A stretch of DNA of 42,402 nucleotides from Verrucomicrobiota bacterium. GTDB taxonomy: Bacteria; Verrucomicrobiota; Verrucomicrobiia; Limisphaerales; UBA9464. A program made the translations under genes and the position numbers. The stretch's first letter is position 1. Every line of letters starts with the position of its first letter. This document shows, one piece after another, positions 1 through 7,554 of the stretch. The notes below the pieces were generated by a model. That model did not search any database, was not told where the DNA came from, and saw nothing but the letters and a program-made list of their open reading frames with translations. The stretch is taken from the NCBI GenBank assembly GCA_017309115.1, contig JAFLEF010000061.1, positions 1 to 42,402 on the forward strand, written 5' to 3'.

Positions 1-327
1 CTTGCGGCGACGCAGTTGCCTTCAGCTACACGACGCCCTGTCGGCATCGTACTCAGTCTTTCACTGGTTAGTCTCATCAGTTTCACAAACGCACGGACTG
101 CGGCAGCCCTCTGCCGCTTTGGGGCGGGTGGAGGACATGCGAGGTGTCAGATGACTCAACGCGTCAGCCGCCGGGACGAGAGAGCGGTCGATTCAGAGGG
201 GAGGGGTGATCCGCAGATTGAACACAGATTGGCGCAGATTTTTATGGGCATTGAGAGTCAGAGCAGCGGTAGGGCGAGGTTCCACCAAGCCGTTCGGTTA
301 ACTAGCTCGTGAAGGGGGATTGCATTG
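1..327. other. Intergenic region with dispersed repeats
   Basis: I see no convincing gene here; the open frame across 16-312 has no recognisable protein and crosses repeat sequence. A perfect 7-bp hairpin lies at 100-117 (GCGGCAG, loop CCCT, CTGCCGC). The same hairpin, with one mismatch, recurs at about 2333-2350, and an interrupted version at about 41109-41135. About 50 bases downstream of the hairpin, a GTCAGCCGCCGGGACGA-like segment at 164-180 resembles ones near 2396 and 3549. A stretch around 213-245 carries the 'cacagattggcgcagattt' type of low-complexity repeat. Confidence 0.5.
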
Positions 328-453
328 ATGAATATTTTCAGACGACCGTCGCCTAACATCGCGTCAGGCGAACCGCCGGCGGCCGATTTGGGCTTGATCG
401 CCTCGGTTCATCGGACGCTAGTTTCCTTGGCGGGACCCGACTTCAGGCTATGA
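328..453 (+). CDS. Possible small leader ORF (41 aa)
   Basis: This 41-codon frame starts with ATG at 328, about 8 bases after a strong purine-rich ribosome-binding-like sequence (AAGGGGGA). Its TGA stop at 451-453 overlaps the ATG of the following membrane protein gene at 450 in an ATGA arrangement typical of translational coupling. The predicted peptide begins MNIFRRPSPNIASGEPP and has no recognisable domain. It could be a real leader or coupling peptide, or chance: the downstream gene lacks a good ribosome-binding site of its own, which is the main argument for taking the frame seriously. Confidence 0.3.
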   Translation: MNIFRRPSPNIASGEPPAADLGLIASVHRTLVSLAGPDFRL

Positions 454-1007
454 ACCACGAAGACGCCCAATTCAATCGCCGTCTGGCTTGGCTCATTTTG
501 GTGAGCTTCGTGGTTTTTGCCTCCGCAGTCATTCTGCGCCTCGGTCTTGGCGCGACTCCATACGATGCCACGGATAGCGCAGGTCGGCCGATGGGCTTTA
601 ACGATCCTCTCCACGGCGAGCACTACCTCATAATGTTTCGGAACTTCAATCTGACGGACTTGTTTAGCCTGGAATATGTTTACGAGTGGATCCTTTTGGC
701 CGCCCAGGTGGCCGGAGCAGGCGTTCTGCTCAATTGCGGTCGACTGGGTGCGCGGTTTTGCGTCTGGTTCTTTGCGGGTCAGGCAGCCCTGTTTCCGTTG
801 GGCTTTATCGCCCTGCCTTTTCTTCCGGTCCTTGTCGGCAGCTTCTTCACGGGCAGAATGGATCGCGAAGGGTTCGTCGACATTCCATTCATTCTGGCCA
901 TCGCCCAGCCCGTCTGGATCGTCACCTCCCTGACGATTGCCGTGAGGCTCCGCGGCACTGGCCTTGGGCGGATTCTTTCGAGGGTCCATGCGTTTCTGCT
1001 GCCGTAA
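450..1007 (+). CDS. Small multi-pass membrane protein, unknown function
   Basis: The 185-residue product has about four hydrophobic segments, roughly residues 13-32, 78-97, 100-132 (probably a hairpin) and 147-167, with short charged loops, so it should be an inner-membrane protein. I recognise no family or catalytic motif. The ATG at 450 overlaps the stop of a tiny upstream frame. The next gene, rsmH, is on the opposite strand and converges on it; the spacer is filled by a dispersed polypurine/polypyrimidine repeat. Function cannot be inferred from context. A membrane-protein call is fairly secure; a longer or shorter start is possible. Confidence 0.6.
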   Translation: MNHEDAQFNRRLAWLILVSFVVFASAVILRLGLGATPYDATDSAGRPMGFNDPLHGEHYLIMFRNFNLTDLFSLEYVYEWILLAAQVAGAGVLLNCGRLGARFCVWFFAGQAALFPLGFIALPFLPVLVGSFFTGRMDREGFVDIPFILAIAQPVWIVTSLTIAVRLRGTGLGRILSRVHAFLLP

Positions 1008-1011
1008 CGGG

Positions 1012-1107
1012 TCGGCCGCTCTCCAAACGCTTCGCGACCACTCCGAGTCTCCCCCTCCCACTTTCTCCCCCGCTCTACGGCTCCCTTCCTGTTTTCCAGA
1101 TTTCCCC
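1012..1107 (-). repeat. Dispersed intergenic repeat R1, copy a
   Basis: Read on the minus strand this segment matches the sequences at about 2248-2350, 41007-41130 and 42274-42375. The order is a 'TCTGGAAAACA..GAAAACAGG'-like start (shortened here), a purine-only tract of G and A, then GTCGCGAAGCGTTTGGAG. It fills the spacer between two convergent genes. Confidence 0.75.
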
Positions 1108-1118
1108 TTTTTCCCTGC

Positions 1119-2180
1119 TCATTCCGCCTTGCGCGCCCAGCGAAGCTTGGCGGGGGAGGAGCGTGGGTTGCTGTGTTGCTCGTCCCGACTGGGGCGGATC
1201 ACTTCAGGGGAGATTTCCGCGTAGTCGCCGGAGGCCAAGCCAGCGGCGAAGGCCTTCTTGACCCGACGATCTTCGCCGGAATGAAAGGTCAGGATGGCTA
1301 CCCGACCGCCGGGATTCAGGCTGGCGGGTAGATGACGCAGAAGCGTGTCGAGGGCTGGGAACTCGTCGTTGACCGCGATTCGTAGGGCCTGGAAGACGCG
1401 CCGGATGGTCAGATCCATCTCTTCCTTCTTGGCGGAACCCAGGGCCTCTCGAATGGCGTGCGCGAACGCCACAGTGGTTGCAAAGGAACGTCCCGCCAGT
1501 TTTCTGCCTAACTCGGTGGCCTGCGGTTCGTCGGCATTTTCCAGGAGCAGGCTGGCGAGCGCTTCCGGGGAACTCTTTTCCACCAACGCGGCGGCGGAAT
1601 ACCCGCGGCGGGGATTCATCCGCATGTCGAGTGGTCCGGAGAGTTTAACGGAGAAGCCGCGGGAGGGGTCGTCCAGTTGCATGGAAGATACTCCGAGGTC
1701 GGCAAAGATGACATCGGCTCCGGTCGCGCCGGTGCCGGCCAGTGCTTGGGGGAGTCCGGCGAAGTTGCTGCGTAGCGCGGTGAACACTTCGGGGCCAAAT
1801 CCCGCGGCGCGCAGCCGGGCTTCCGTCTTGGGCAACTCCAAGGGATCGGCGTCGAGTCCGAGCAGGTGTCCGCCGGGAAGAATCTTGGCGAGCAGTTCGC
1901 GGGTGTGTCCACCGTAGCCGAGCGTGCAGTCCACGGCGAAGTTCCCGGGGTGGGGTTGGAGGACCTGGAGGACTTCGGCGACCATGATGGGCCGATGCGT
2001 CCCAGCGGGAGTTTTGCCGGCGGCCAGCACCTTGGCCACGGTGTCGGCATAGCGCTGGGGATCGTGTTCCTTGTATTTCTCTTCGAACCGGCGCGGATTC
2101 CGGCCGGAGTAGCGGGGTCGGCGCCGATGAGGCACGGCGGGTTCGGAGGCCGGAGCCGGCGGGGTTCCTTCGTCGTTCAT
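1119..2180 (-). CDS. rsmH: 16S rRNA (cytosine1402-N4)-methyltransferase RsmH
   Basis: RsmH transfers a methyl group from S-adenosylmethionine to N4 of C1402 in the 16S rRNA decoding centre. Family motifs appear in order: HRPIM, the SAM-binding DCTLGYGGH, GLDADP, DLGVSSMQLDDPSRGFS, LDMRMNP, QALRIAVNDE, ILTFHSGEDRRVK and a C-terminal NPRSSPAKLRWARK. The protein is 353 residues from the ATG at 2180, against about 310 for the usual enzyme. The excess is an N-terminal basic extension of roughly 60 residues containing RRPRYSGRNPRRFEEKYKE ahead of the methyltransferase fold. A TTG two codons upstream is an alternative start. It stands alone rather than in a dcw cell-division cluster with mraZ or ftsI, so it may be a second copy. 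Identification is secure; whether it is the sole RsmH is unknown. Confidence 0.93.
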   Translation of the reverse strand: MNDEGTPPAPASEPAVPHRRRPRYSGRNPRRFEEKYKEHDPQRYADTVAKVLAAGKTPAGTHRPIMVAEVLQVLQPHPGNFAVDCTLGYGGHTRELLAKILPGGHLLGLDADPLELPKTEARLRAAGFGPEVFTALRSNFAGLPQALAGTGATGADVIFADLGVSSMQLDDPSRGFSVKLSGPLDMRMNPRRGYSAAALVEKSSPEALASLLLENADEPQATELGRKLAGRSFATTVAFAHAIREALGSAKKEEMDLTIRRVFQALRIAVNDEFPALDTLLRHLPASLNPGGRVAILTFHSGEDRRVKKAFAAGLASGDYAEISPEVIRPSRDEQHSNPRSSPAKLRWARKAE

Positions 2181-2247
2181 CGCCAAGACATACCCCTGAG
2201 TCAGCGGCGGAGCGATGCAATCCGATGCGGAGGCGCGAAGGAATGAA

Positions 2248-2425
2248 GGAATTTGGAAAACATGAAAACAGGATGAGGAATCGTGAGACGGAAAAGCGGG
2301 GTGCGACCAGAAAGGCGCGAAGCGTTTGGAGTGTGGCAGCCCTCTGCCGCTTTGGGGTGCGGGCAGGGCGGGTGGGATCCAAGATTACTCAGACGAGTCA
2401 GCAGCCGGGGCGAAAAGCGTTAGCC
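2248..2425 (+). repeat. Dispersed repeat R1, copy b, with terminal hairpin
   Basis: This copy starts TTTGGAAAACATGAAAACAGG, runs through a purine-rich tract and GGCGCGAAGCGTTTGGAGTG, then the GGCAGCCCTCTGCC hairpin and a CAGCAGCCGGGGCGAAAAGCG segment near 2400. It occupies the divergent spacer between rsmH and the next gene, so any promoters there must lie within or beside it. Confidence 0.75.
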
Positions 2426-2520
2426 CGCTGCGCTGTGCAATCGCCAGCTCCAGAAAATGACTGACGACGTCCCTTCGCGAATTACGATCAGCCCGTTCCG
2501 ACCCAATCAGACCTACTCCA

Positions 2521-3356
2521 TGATTCCTAACCTAGAACAGATTTGCCGGACCCTCTGGCGTGGTAGGGGACGCCACGTCTTGAGTCTTTTCGTGGCTGTA
2601 TTGGTGGTCACCGCCGGGACGCCTTGGACTGTTGAGCAATACCGACAACTGGGAATTTCCAACCCGGCCGAGTTTTGGAGCGTGAAGGATTTTCGACGAT
2701 GTCGCGACGTCATCCAGGAACTGAACTGGACCAATCGTTTAGCAATTCCCCAACTCGGTGATCCGATCTCGCGGGCCTATTTCGACCGGTTGGTCAATTC
2801 CACCAATACCGACCTTCTGCCCAACCGGTATCTGCAGTCTCCGGAGCGTATTCGGCAATTCGTTGGCGTGATGGGCGTAATGGAAGACCTGCAGCGAATC
2901 TATCGGCCCGACCATAGGAAGCCTGACTTTCTCCGGGAATCGTTGGAAGTGGATTTAGCCTATCTCCGAATGCTGCGAAGTGCGGTCGAGTACAACGGTC
3001 AAATTCTGCCTTTGGCTCCGGGAGAAACCGAGGGCACGATCTTGAAGGTCGGCCAACCACGTGACTCTCGAGCTGAGATTCCTTCGCTCGGAGAGCGAGT
3101 TCCGGTCGTGGCCTTTAGGTCGATGACCACATTTGAGTCAATCCTATCCGTTCTCGTAAGGCCACATTTGGCGGAGTCGGATCGGATGGACGCGGTTCGG
3201 CGCCTCCACAGGGATCTTCCAGTTCTGTGGCCGCAGTTGATCCCGAAGCATCAGCAGGAAGCATTAGTCCAGTTGGAGTTTGCCCAATCCCGCCTGCCAA
3301 TGGGTCCGGTCAAGGACGCCCTTAAGAAGCTCCGCGATCGTCTGTCGATGCCATAG
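2521..3356 (+). CDS. Membrane-anchored protein of unknown function
   Basis: The product (278 residues from the ATG at 2521; 299 if the ATG at 2457 is used) has one hydrophobic segment near its N-terminus (VLSLFVAVLVVTAG) preceded by basic residues, so it is probably a signal-anchored protein with a soluble, mostly helical exported domain. I chose 2521 because it puts the anchor at the usual distance from the N-terminus; neither start has a clear ribosome-binding site. The soluble part is rich in Leu, Arg and Gln and has no recognisable motif, cysteine pair or repeat. It is flanked on both sides by repeat-laden spacers and shows no operon partner. Real coding is supported by the long frame and codon use; no function is proposed. 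Confidence 0.6.
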
Positions 3357-3368
3357 CGGCCTGGATGG

Positions 3369-3440
3369 GATCTGAATCTGGAAAGCCGGAAACAAGAACA
3401 CAGGAAGAAGAGGGCGGGGAACGGAAGGGCTTCGCCCGAG
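3369..3440 (+). repeat. Degenerate R1-like repeat
   Basis: The segment begins GAATCTGGAAAGCCGGAAACAA and continues with an AGGAAGAAGAGGG purine tract, resembling the start of the R1 repeats at 2248 and 41007 but with substitutions and without the GCGAAGCGTTTGGAG end. It is the first of several repeat types packed into the convergent spacer 3357-3717. Confidence 0.4.
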
Positions 3441-3450
3441 CCGCCTGGGA

Positions 3451-3531
3451 GCGCTGGCGTCTCGCCGGCGTGTTTTTCACGCTCACGTCTCCACTTCCCT
3501 CTCCCTATACTGGCCGGCGAGACGCCAGCGC
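3451..3531. repeat. 19-bp perfect inverted repeat element (81 bp)
   Basis: The arm at 3451-3469 (GCGCTGGCGTCTCGCCGGC) is exactly the reverse complement of 3513-3531, with a 43-base T- and C-rich interior. It lies between two converging genes, so it could act as a bidirectional terminator or be a small mobile palindromic element. No flanking target duplication is obvious. Confidence 0.7.
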
Positions 3532-3607
3532 CCAGGGTGACTCGATGCCTCAGCAGCCGGGACGAAAAGCGGTAGTTCCGCAGGGTTCGCTACCGCACTC
3601 CAAACTA

Positions 3608-3699
3608 GGTAGGGCGACGCTCTGCGGAGCCGTATGTGGGTGGAGTCGTGACGCGTCTTTCGCCGGGACGCGAATGGCTCCGCGGAGCGTCGCCTTACC
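3608..3699. repeat. 24-bp imperfect inverted repeat element (92 bp)
   Basis: The left arm 3608-3631 (GGTAGGGCGACGCTC and onwards) pairs with the right arm 3676-3699 with two mismatches. The element ends 18 bases from the stop codon of the minus-strand prepilin-like gene, where its transcript would form a strong stem. It is unlike the 107-bp elements elsewhere in the window in sequence. Confidence 0.7.
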
Positions 3700-3717
3700 A
3701 GGGCGCACTCCATCAGG

Positions 3718-4608
3718 TTAGCGCACCGAGGGATCGAAGCGGCCGTTCCACCAGGCGTTGTTGGGCTGGCTGGTGGCGGAGATACCCTGGCCGTCCAGTT
3801 GACGCTGCGAGAGACCTTCGGCATGGCCATCCACAGCGACGAAGTTGACCTTGCCGCCGTTCCGTTCCGACGGAGTGGCGCGGTGGGCGTCCGAGCCGTC
3901 ATCGCCGCCTTCGTAATAGGCATTGCCGGATCCTGGAGTAGCACTGCTCTTGCGGCTGCCGCCCGAACCGAGCGCCTGCGAACCCAGCGGCGGGTCGAGC
4001 ACATACACGCCGGAGCCGTCGGCGCCGTAGGGTTGGTCAGGAGCTCCCTTGCGCGCGCCCTTGGTGTCGCCGATGGCAATCATCTGGGACGGCGCGGCGA
4101 TCGAGGCGTCGTTGGCGTGGAAAGGGAGAATGCCACCGGGCACTCGGGTGTTGCCCAAATACTGATAATTGAAGCCGTAGCCGCCGAAGTACTTGGTCGA
4201 TCCGACGGTCTCAACCCCGCCGGGAGCGGTGTGGGCAAAGGGCTTGATCATGCGCTTCTTTTCCTCCGGGAGAAGCGCCGGACTTAAATACACCGACTCC
4301 ACCGTCATGTAGGGAAAGATGAGGTCGGCCCAGCGGACTCGAGCCTGACCGGCGACGGCAGGCAGGGAATGCCCAGGGAACAAGCTTTGATGGTCTCCGC
4401 GGTACAGGGAGAGTCCGAGTCCCAGTTGCCGCAGATTGGAGAGGCTGCTGACCGAGTTGGCCTTGGACTTGGCCCGGGCCAAGGCGGGAAGGAGCATCGA
4501 CGCGAGAATGGCGATGATCGCGATTACCACCAGCAGCTCGATGAGCGTGAAACCGCGTTGACGGGACAACAAGGGCCGCGCGGAGAGGCGCGGTCGACAG
4601 CACTTCAT
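3718..4608 (-). CDS. Prepilin-like protein (type II secretion pseudopilin type)
   Basis: The 296-residue protein opens with a class III signal: a basic leader ending in RG, cleaved before F20 of GFTLIELLVV, with the conserved Glu at +5 (E24) and a hydrophobic helix to about residue 42. The rest is an exported domain ending in the FVAVDGHAEG motif typical of the large pseudopilin-like families that are multiplied in Verrucomicrobia and Planctomycetes. It should be processed by a prepilin peptidase, N-methylated and assembled or held at the inner membrane. Such proteins often accompany secreted enzymes; here the sulfatase gene lies immediately upstream on the same strand, 118 bases away. The substrate or partner is unknown. 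Family assignment is secure, role in a pilus or secretion machine is not. Confidence 0.9.
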   Translation of the reverse strand: MKCCRPRLSARPLLSRQRGFTLIELLVVIAIIAILASMLLPALARAKSKANSVSSLSNLRQLGLGLSLYRGDHQSLFPGHSLPAVAGQARVRWADLIFPYMTVESVYLSPALLPEEKKRMIKPFAHTAPGGVETVGSTKYFGGYGFNYQYLGNTRVPGGILPFHANDASIAAPSQMIAIGDTKGARKGAPDQPYGADGSGVYVLDPPLGSQALGSGGSRKSSATPGSGNAYYEGGDDGSDAHRATPSERNGGKVNFVAVDGHAEGLSQRQLDGQGISATSQPNNAWWNGRFDPSVR

Positions 4609-4679
4609 CCCTGTTTGTAAGCCGACGCACCGGCGGTCCGCTGTCGGTTGCTTGCCATTCCTTGCTGTCGGTTTGCACC

Positions 4680-4710
4680 GGCGGGGAACCCGTCTTTCCG
4701 ATTCCCCGCC
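4680..4710 (-). terminator. Stem-loop downstream of sulfatase gene
   Basis: GGCGGGGAA and TTCCCCGCC form a perfect 9-bp stem with a 13-base loop, 17 bases past the sulfatase stop. There is no clear U-tract in the minus-strand transcript, so it may slow or protect the transcript end rather than terminate it outright. Confidence 0.35.
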
Positions 4711-4726
4711 GATTCGACCCGTGGAT

Positions 4727-7162
4727 TCACTTAATCCGGTACAGCTTCGGCTGGGTGGCCGAGGGTGGATCGGTGAACGTGTAGGATCCCGGACTCGTTT
4801 CCACCGCGGGCCCCAGGACCAACCAATCCGAAGTGGGCGTGGTCAGGTTCGTGGTGGCGGTGACCGTGTAGGGGTAACCGGCGGTTCCATTGAACACGAA
4901 GCTGAATGCGCCGGTTTCCTGTTCGGTGAGGTTTGCGAGATAGGGCGGAACGGGGCAGACGATACCCGGTCCGGTTTGCAGACAGTTGTTTCCCAGGTTG
5001 GCCAGCACACAGTCGAGGTCGGTCTGATCCGTGGTGCCGTCGCTGTTGACGTCGAACCAACTCGCCTGTCCCCAGTACTGATTGACGCCATCGACATCGG
5101 CCTGGGTGACCTGCTTGTCCAAGTTGCCGTCGGTGTTGCAGACCGGTTCCGACGCGAGAAACCGATTCAGTTCGGCCTTGAGTTCATTGTAGGCCAGGGT
5201 TTGTTCGGGCGTCAGATTGACCGGAACGCCATTGGTCAGGAGGTCGCGGTTGGCGTTGTCGATTCCCAGTGGGTTGAGGGGATCCAAGGGGGTGGGCTTC
5301 AGGTCGTAGAACTCGTAGCTGCCCAACGCTGAATCACACGGCGCTCGCTCAAACTGGATCAATTTGTAGCGATCGGTCAGGACGGTCCAAGATCGCGTCG
5401 GGAGAACGGTGAGATTGGAGTAAATGTTGGCGGCCCGGACGTCACAAGCGGTGTAGAAGGTCTGGGTGCCACCGGGACCGTACCACGTGCCCCCTTCGGT
5501 CTCGGCGAGACTCTGGCTGGTGAACAGGGAATCGGTGCAGATGTTCTCCGGTCCGATGGTGAGCACGGTGGGCCAGATGTGGGTGGTCGGCGCCTTAAGT
5601 CCATTGCCGGCCTGGGCGAAGACGTACTTCCGAACCGCCGGCGCATTGGGGTCGGTCAGGTAGGCCAACATGGGTTGGCAATCCAGTACGTGGGAAGACG
5701 GCACCACGGATCGGACATCGACGCCGGCGAGTTCCCCGAACAGCTGGAACAAATCCACGCAGCTGACCAAGTGATCCACGGAGCGGCCCGGGTTGGCCAC
5801 CACGGGACCGGCCACGATTAGCGGGACGCGCAGCCCGGTTTCGTAGCAGGTACCCTTGGAGCGGGTGGGGTTGTAGGGATAGTTAACGCCGTACAGGTAG
5901 GTGCCGTTGTCGGACGTGATGACGATCATCGTGTTACTGGCGGCGGGATCGTAATTGAGTTTCCCGTCGACTCCGTACGTGGCGAGTCCGGTTTCCACCA
6001 GCAGACGCCCGATCTCGCGGTCCATGGCGCTGACCATCAGGTCGCTGACCGTTTTGACCGTCCCGAAGTCCGTGCAGTCGTTTTCGGGCAAATGGGCCGG
6101 CCACGTGAAGCCGGGAGGGTAAAGGTTGTCCGGCGGCGGCTGATACGGCGTGTGAATGGACGAGTAACTCATGGAGACCATCCAAGGCTGGCTGGCATTG
6201 GTTTGATTCCGGATCCAGCGGATGGCGTCGTCGGTTTGATCCACCGCGGCGTACTTGCGGCCAATCGAGGTGAACACGTTGGTGCCGTCATTGATGGCTT
6301 TGGGCCACATGTAATAGCCATTGAAATTGGTGAAGGCCACGGAGCGTCCGGAGGATTGGGCGGCGGTGCAGGTCGCGGCGAAGTTCCCCAGCGCGTCGAG
6401 GGCCGGGATTCCCCCTCGGGTCACGACGTCCTTGCCCGTGTAGCCTTGTCCGTTGTTGTCGTCGCAGTACACCGTGTTGCTGGACGTCAGGAACCAGCCC
6501 ACGCCGCGTTGCGAGCCGATGGGATAGCCCCAGCAGTAATTGGTTTTGTCAGCGGTATATTGTCCGCCGAGAGAGGGATCAATATAGGCGGGGGCGCCAT
6601 AGAGGGTGCCGCTGAAGTAGTCCCAGCCGAGGGCGTGGGGCGTACCGAAGCCATCGGGATTGTTGTCGGGTCCAGCCAGGTGGAACTTGCCGAGCAGGGC
6701 ACTCTGGTATCCGGCGGTGGACAGGACCTTGGGAATCGTGCTTTCGAAGCGCGACACCTGGGCGCCGGTGAGATCCAGGCTGAGAATGGCCGCGGTTACT
6801 CCGGTGCGCAGCGGGTAGCGTCCGGTGAAGAAGCACGAGCGCCCGGGCGAACACTCGGGCATGGCGTAGCAGCGGGTGAACTTGAGGCCCGCCGCTGCGA
6901 TGGCGTCCATGTTGGGGGTCGGCGGAGTGGTCACCGCCAGCGGATTGAAAATGCGCAGCTGATCAATCCCGGCGTCATCGAGGATGATGAAGAGGATGTT
7001 GGGTTTGGCTGCGCCGTGGGGTCGGACCGCCCGGGGGGACACGGCGGCAGCTTGCGATTGGATCCAACCGGGGCTCAGGCAAAGAATGAGGGTGGCGAGC
7101 CAGCGGAGGGAAGTGACCCAGGAAGGTGATCCTGGAGGACGTGAAGAAATGCGGTTAGGCAT
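4727..7162 (-). CDS. Secreted sulfatase with dockerin-like repeats
   Basis: This is an 811-residue exported arylsulfatase-type enzyme that should hydrolyse sulfate esters, probably on sulfated polysaccharides. After a signal peptide (hydrophobic core about residues 21-31) come the metal-binding LDDAG (D62, D63) and the formylglycine motif CSPGRSCFFTG, with C104 the residue to be oxidised and R108 behind it. A conserved ITSDNG metal site lies near residue 412. Residues about 676-730 hold two Ca-binding, dockerin-like repeats (DGNLDKQVTQADVDGV and DVNSDGTTDQTDLD). The C-terminus is a beta-sandwich-like segment ending KLYRIK, a style common in exported proteins of this phylum. The frame extends further upstream, but the ATG at 7162 places the signal peptide correctly. 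The sulfatase call is secure; the substrate is not known. Confidence 0.92.
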   Translation of the reverse strand: MPNRISSRPPGSPSWVTSLRWLATLILCLSPGWIQSQAAAVSPRAVRPHGAAKPNILFIILDDAGIDQLRIFNPLAVTTPPTPNMDAIAAAGLKFTRCYAMPECSPGRSCFFTGRYPLRTGVTAAILSLDLTGAQVSRFESTIPKVLSTAGYQSALLGKFHLAGPDNNPDGFGTPHALGWDYFSGTLYGAPAYIDPSLGGQYTADKTNYCWGYPIGSQRGVGWFLTSSNTVYCDDNNGQGYTGKDVVTRGGIPALDALGNFAATCTAAQSSGRSVAFTNFNGYYMWPKAINDGTNVFTSIGRKYAAVDQTDDAIRWIRNQTNASQPWMVSMSYSSIHTPYQPPPDNLYPPGFTWPAHLPENDCTDFGTVKTVSDLMVSAMDREIGRLLVETGLATYGVDGKLNYDPAASNTMIVITSDNGTYLYGVNYPYNPTRSKGTCYETGLRVPLIVAGPVVANPGRSVDHLVSCVDLFQLFGELAGVDVRSVVPSSHVLDCQPMLAYLTDPNAPAVRKYVFAQAGNGLKAPTTHIWPTVLTIGPENICTDSLFTSQSLAETEGGTWYGPGGTQTFYTACDVRAANIYSNLTVLPTRSWTVLTDRYKLIQFERAPCDSALGSYEFYDLKPTPLDPLNPLGIDNANRDLLTNGVPVNLTPEQTLAYNELKAELNRFLASEPVCNTDGNLDKQVTQADVDGVNQYWGQASWFDVNSDGTTDQTDLDCVLANLGNNCLQTGPGIVCPVPPYLANLTEQETGAFSFVFNGTAGYPYTVTATTNLTTPTSDWLVLGPAVETSPGSYTFTDPPSATQPKLYRIK

Positions 7163-7554
7163 GTTCGGAAGGCATGGGTTGATGACTTCGATCGGGGCCG
7201 GCGACTCCCTCCAATAACGGTGGGAACCGGGCTCCGACGGATTCCAGGAGCCGGCGAACAGGCCGCTCCTAGTTCCGCTCTTGTGGAATATAGTAACCGC
7301 CGCCGCAAGCGGTATCTCCCGCGAATGTAGAAAGGGTGCATTCTGCATTCGTCCCAGAGTGTATTGGGACACGAATGGCGCTTTGAGCCACGAAGGTTGG
7401 GAACCACGAATGGGGCGAATGGGCACGAATGAAACGGAACTCGTAGATTTGGTTTCGTCTGCGCAGCGGCTTCCCATTCGAGGAATTCGGTTCGCGGTTC
7501 AGATGGCTGCTGTTCGGGATTGATCACGACCCAATGGTCTGGGTTGGGTTGGGC
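7163..7554. other. Divergent intergenic region
   Basis: This 392-bp spacer separates the sulfatase (minus) from the nucleotidyltransferase (plus) and must hold both promoters. I could not identify convincing -35/-10 boxes. Positions 7369-7431 carry a degenerate cluster of ACGAAT-type units, listed separately. Confidence 0.4.
7369..7431 (+). repeat. Degenerate ACGAAT-unit repeat cluster
   Basis: The units ACACGAATGG, CCACGAAGG, CCACGAATGG, GCGAATGG and GCACGAATGA follow each other at irregular intervals within 63 bases. Similar words occur at about 13697 (CCGCGAATGA). The pattern resembles low-complexity dispersed repeats seen in intergenic regions of several phyla; I see no coding or obvious regulatory role. 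Confidence 0.45.

Noticed and set aside
16-312. 98-codon open frame at the left edge
   Set aside because: It spans the GCGGCAG hairpin and other dispersed repeat sequence, has no recognisable protein features and no ribosome-binding site.
351-420. GCCTAAC at 351-357 as a second attC box
   Set aside because: No GTTRRRY partner or complementary inner arm lies within about 120 bases downstream.
6092-7129. 345-codon open frame opposite the sulfatase
   Set aside because: Glycine/valine/arginine-rich shadow of a gene with all sulfatase motifs.
7543-7554. GTTGGGTTGGGC before the first nucleotidyltransferase as an attC core
   Set aside because: It pairs with a nearby ACCCAA as a simple short hairpin and lacks the inner arms and first box.
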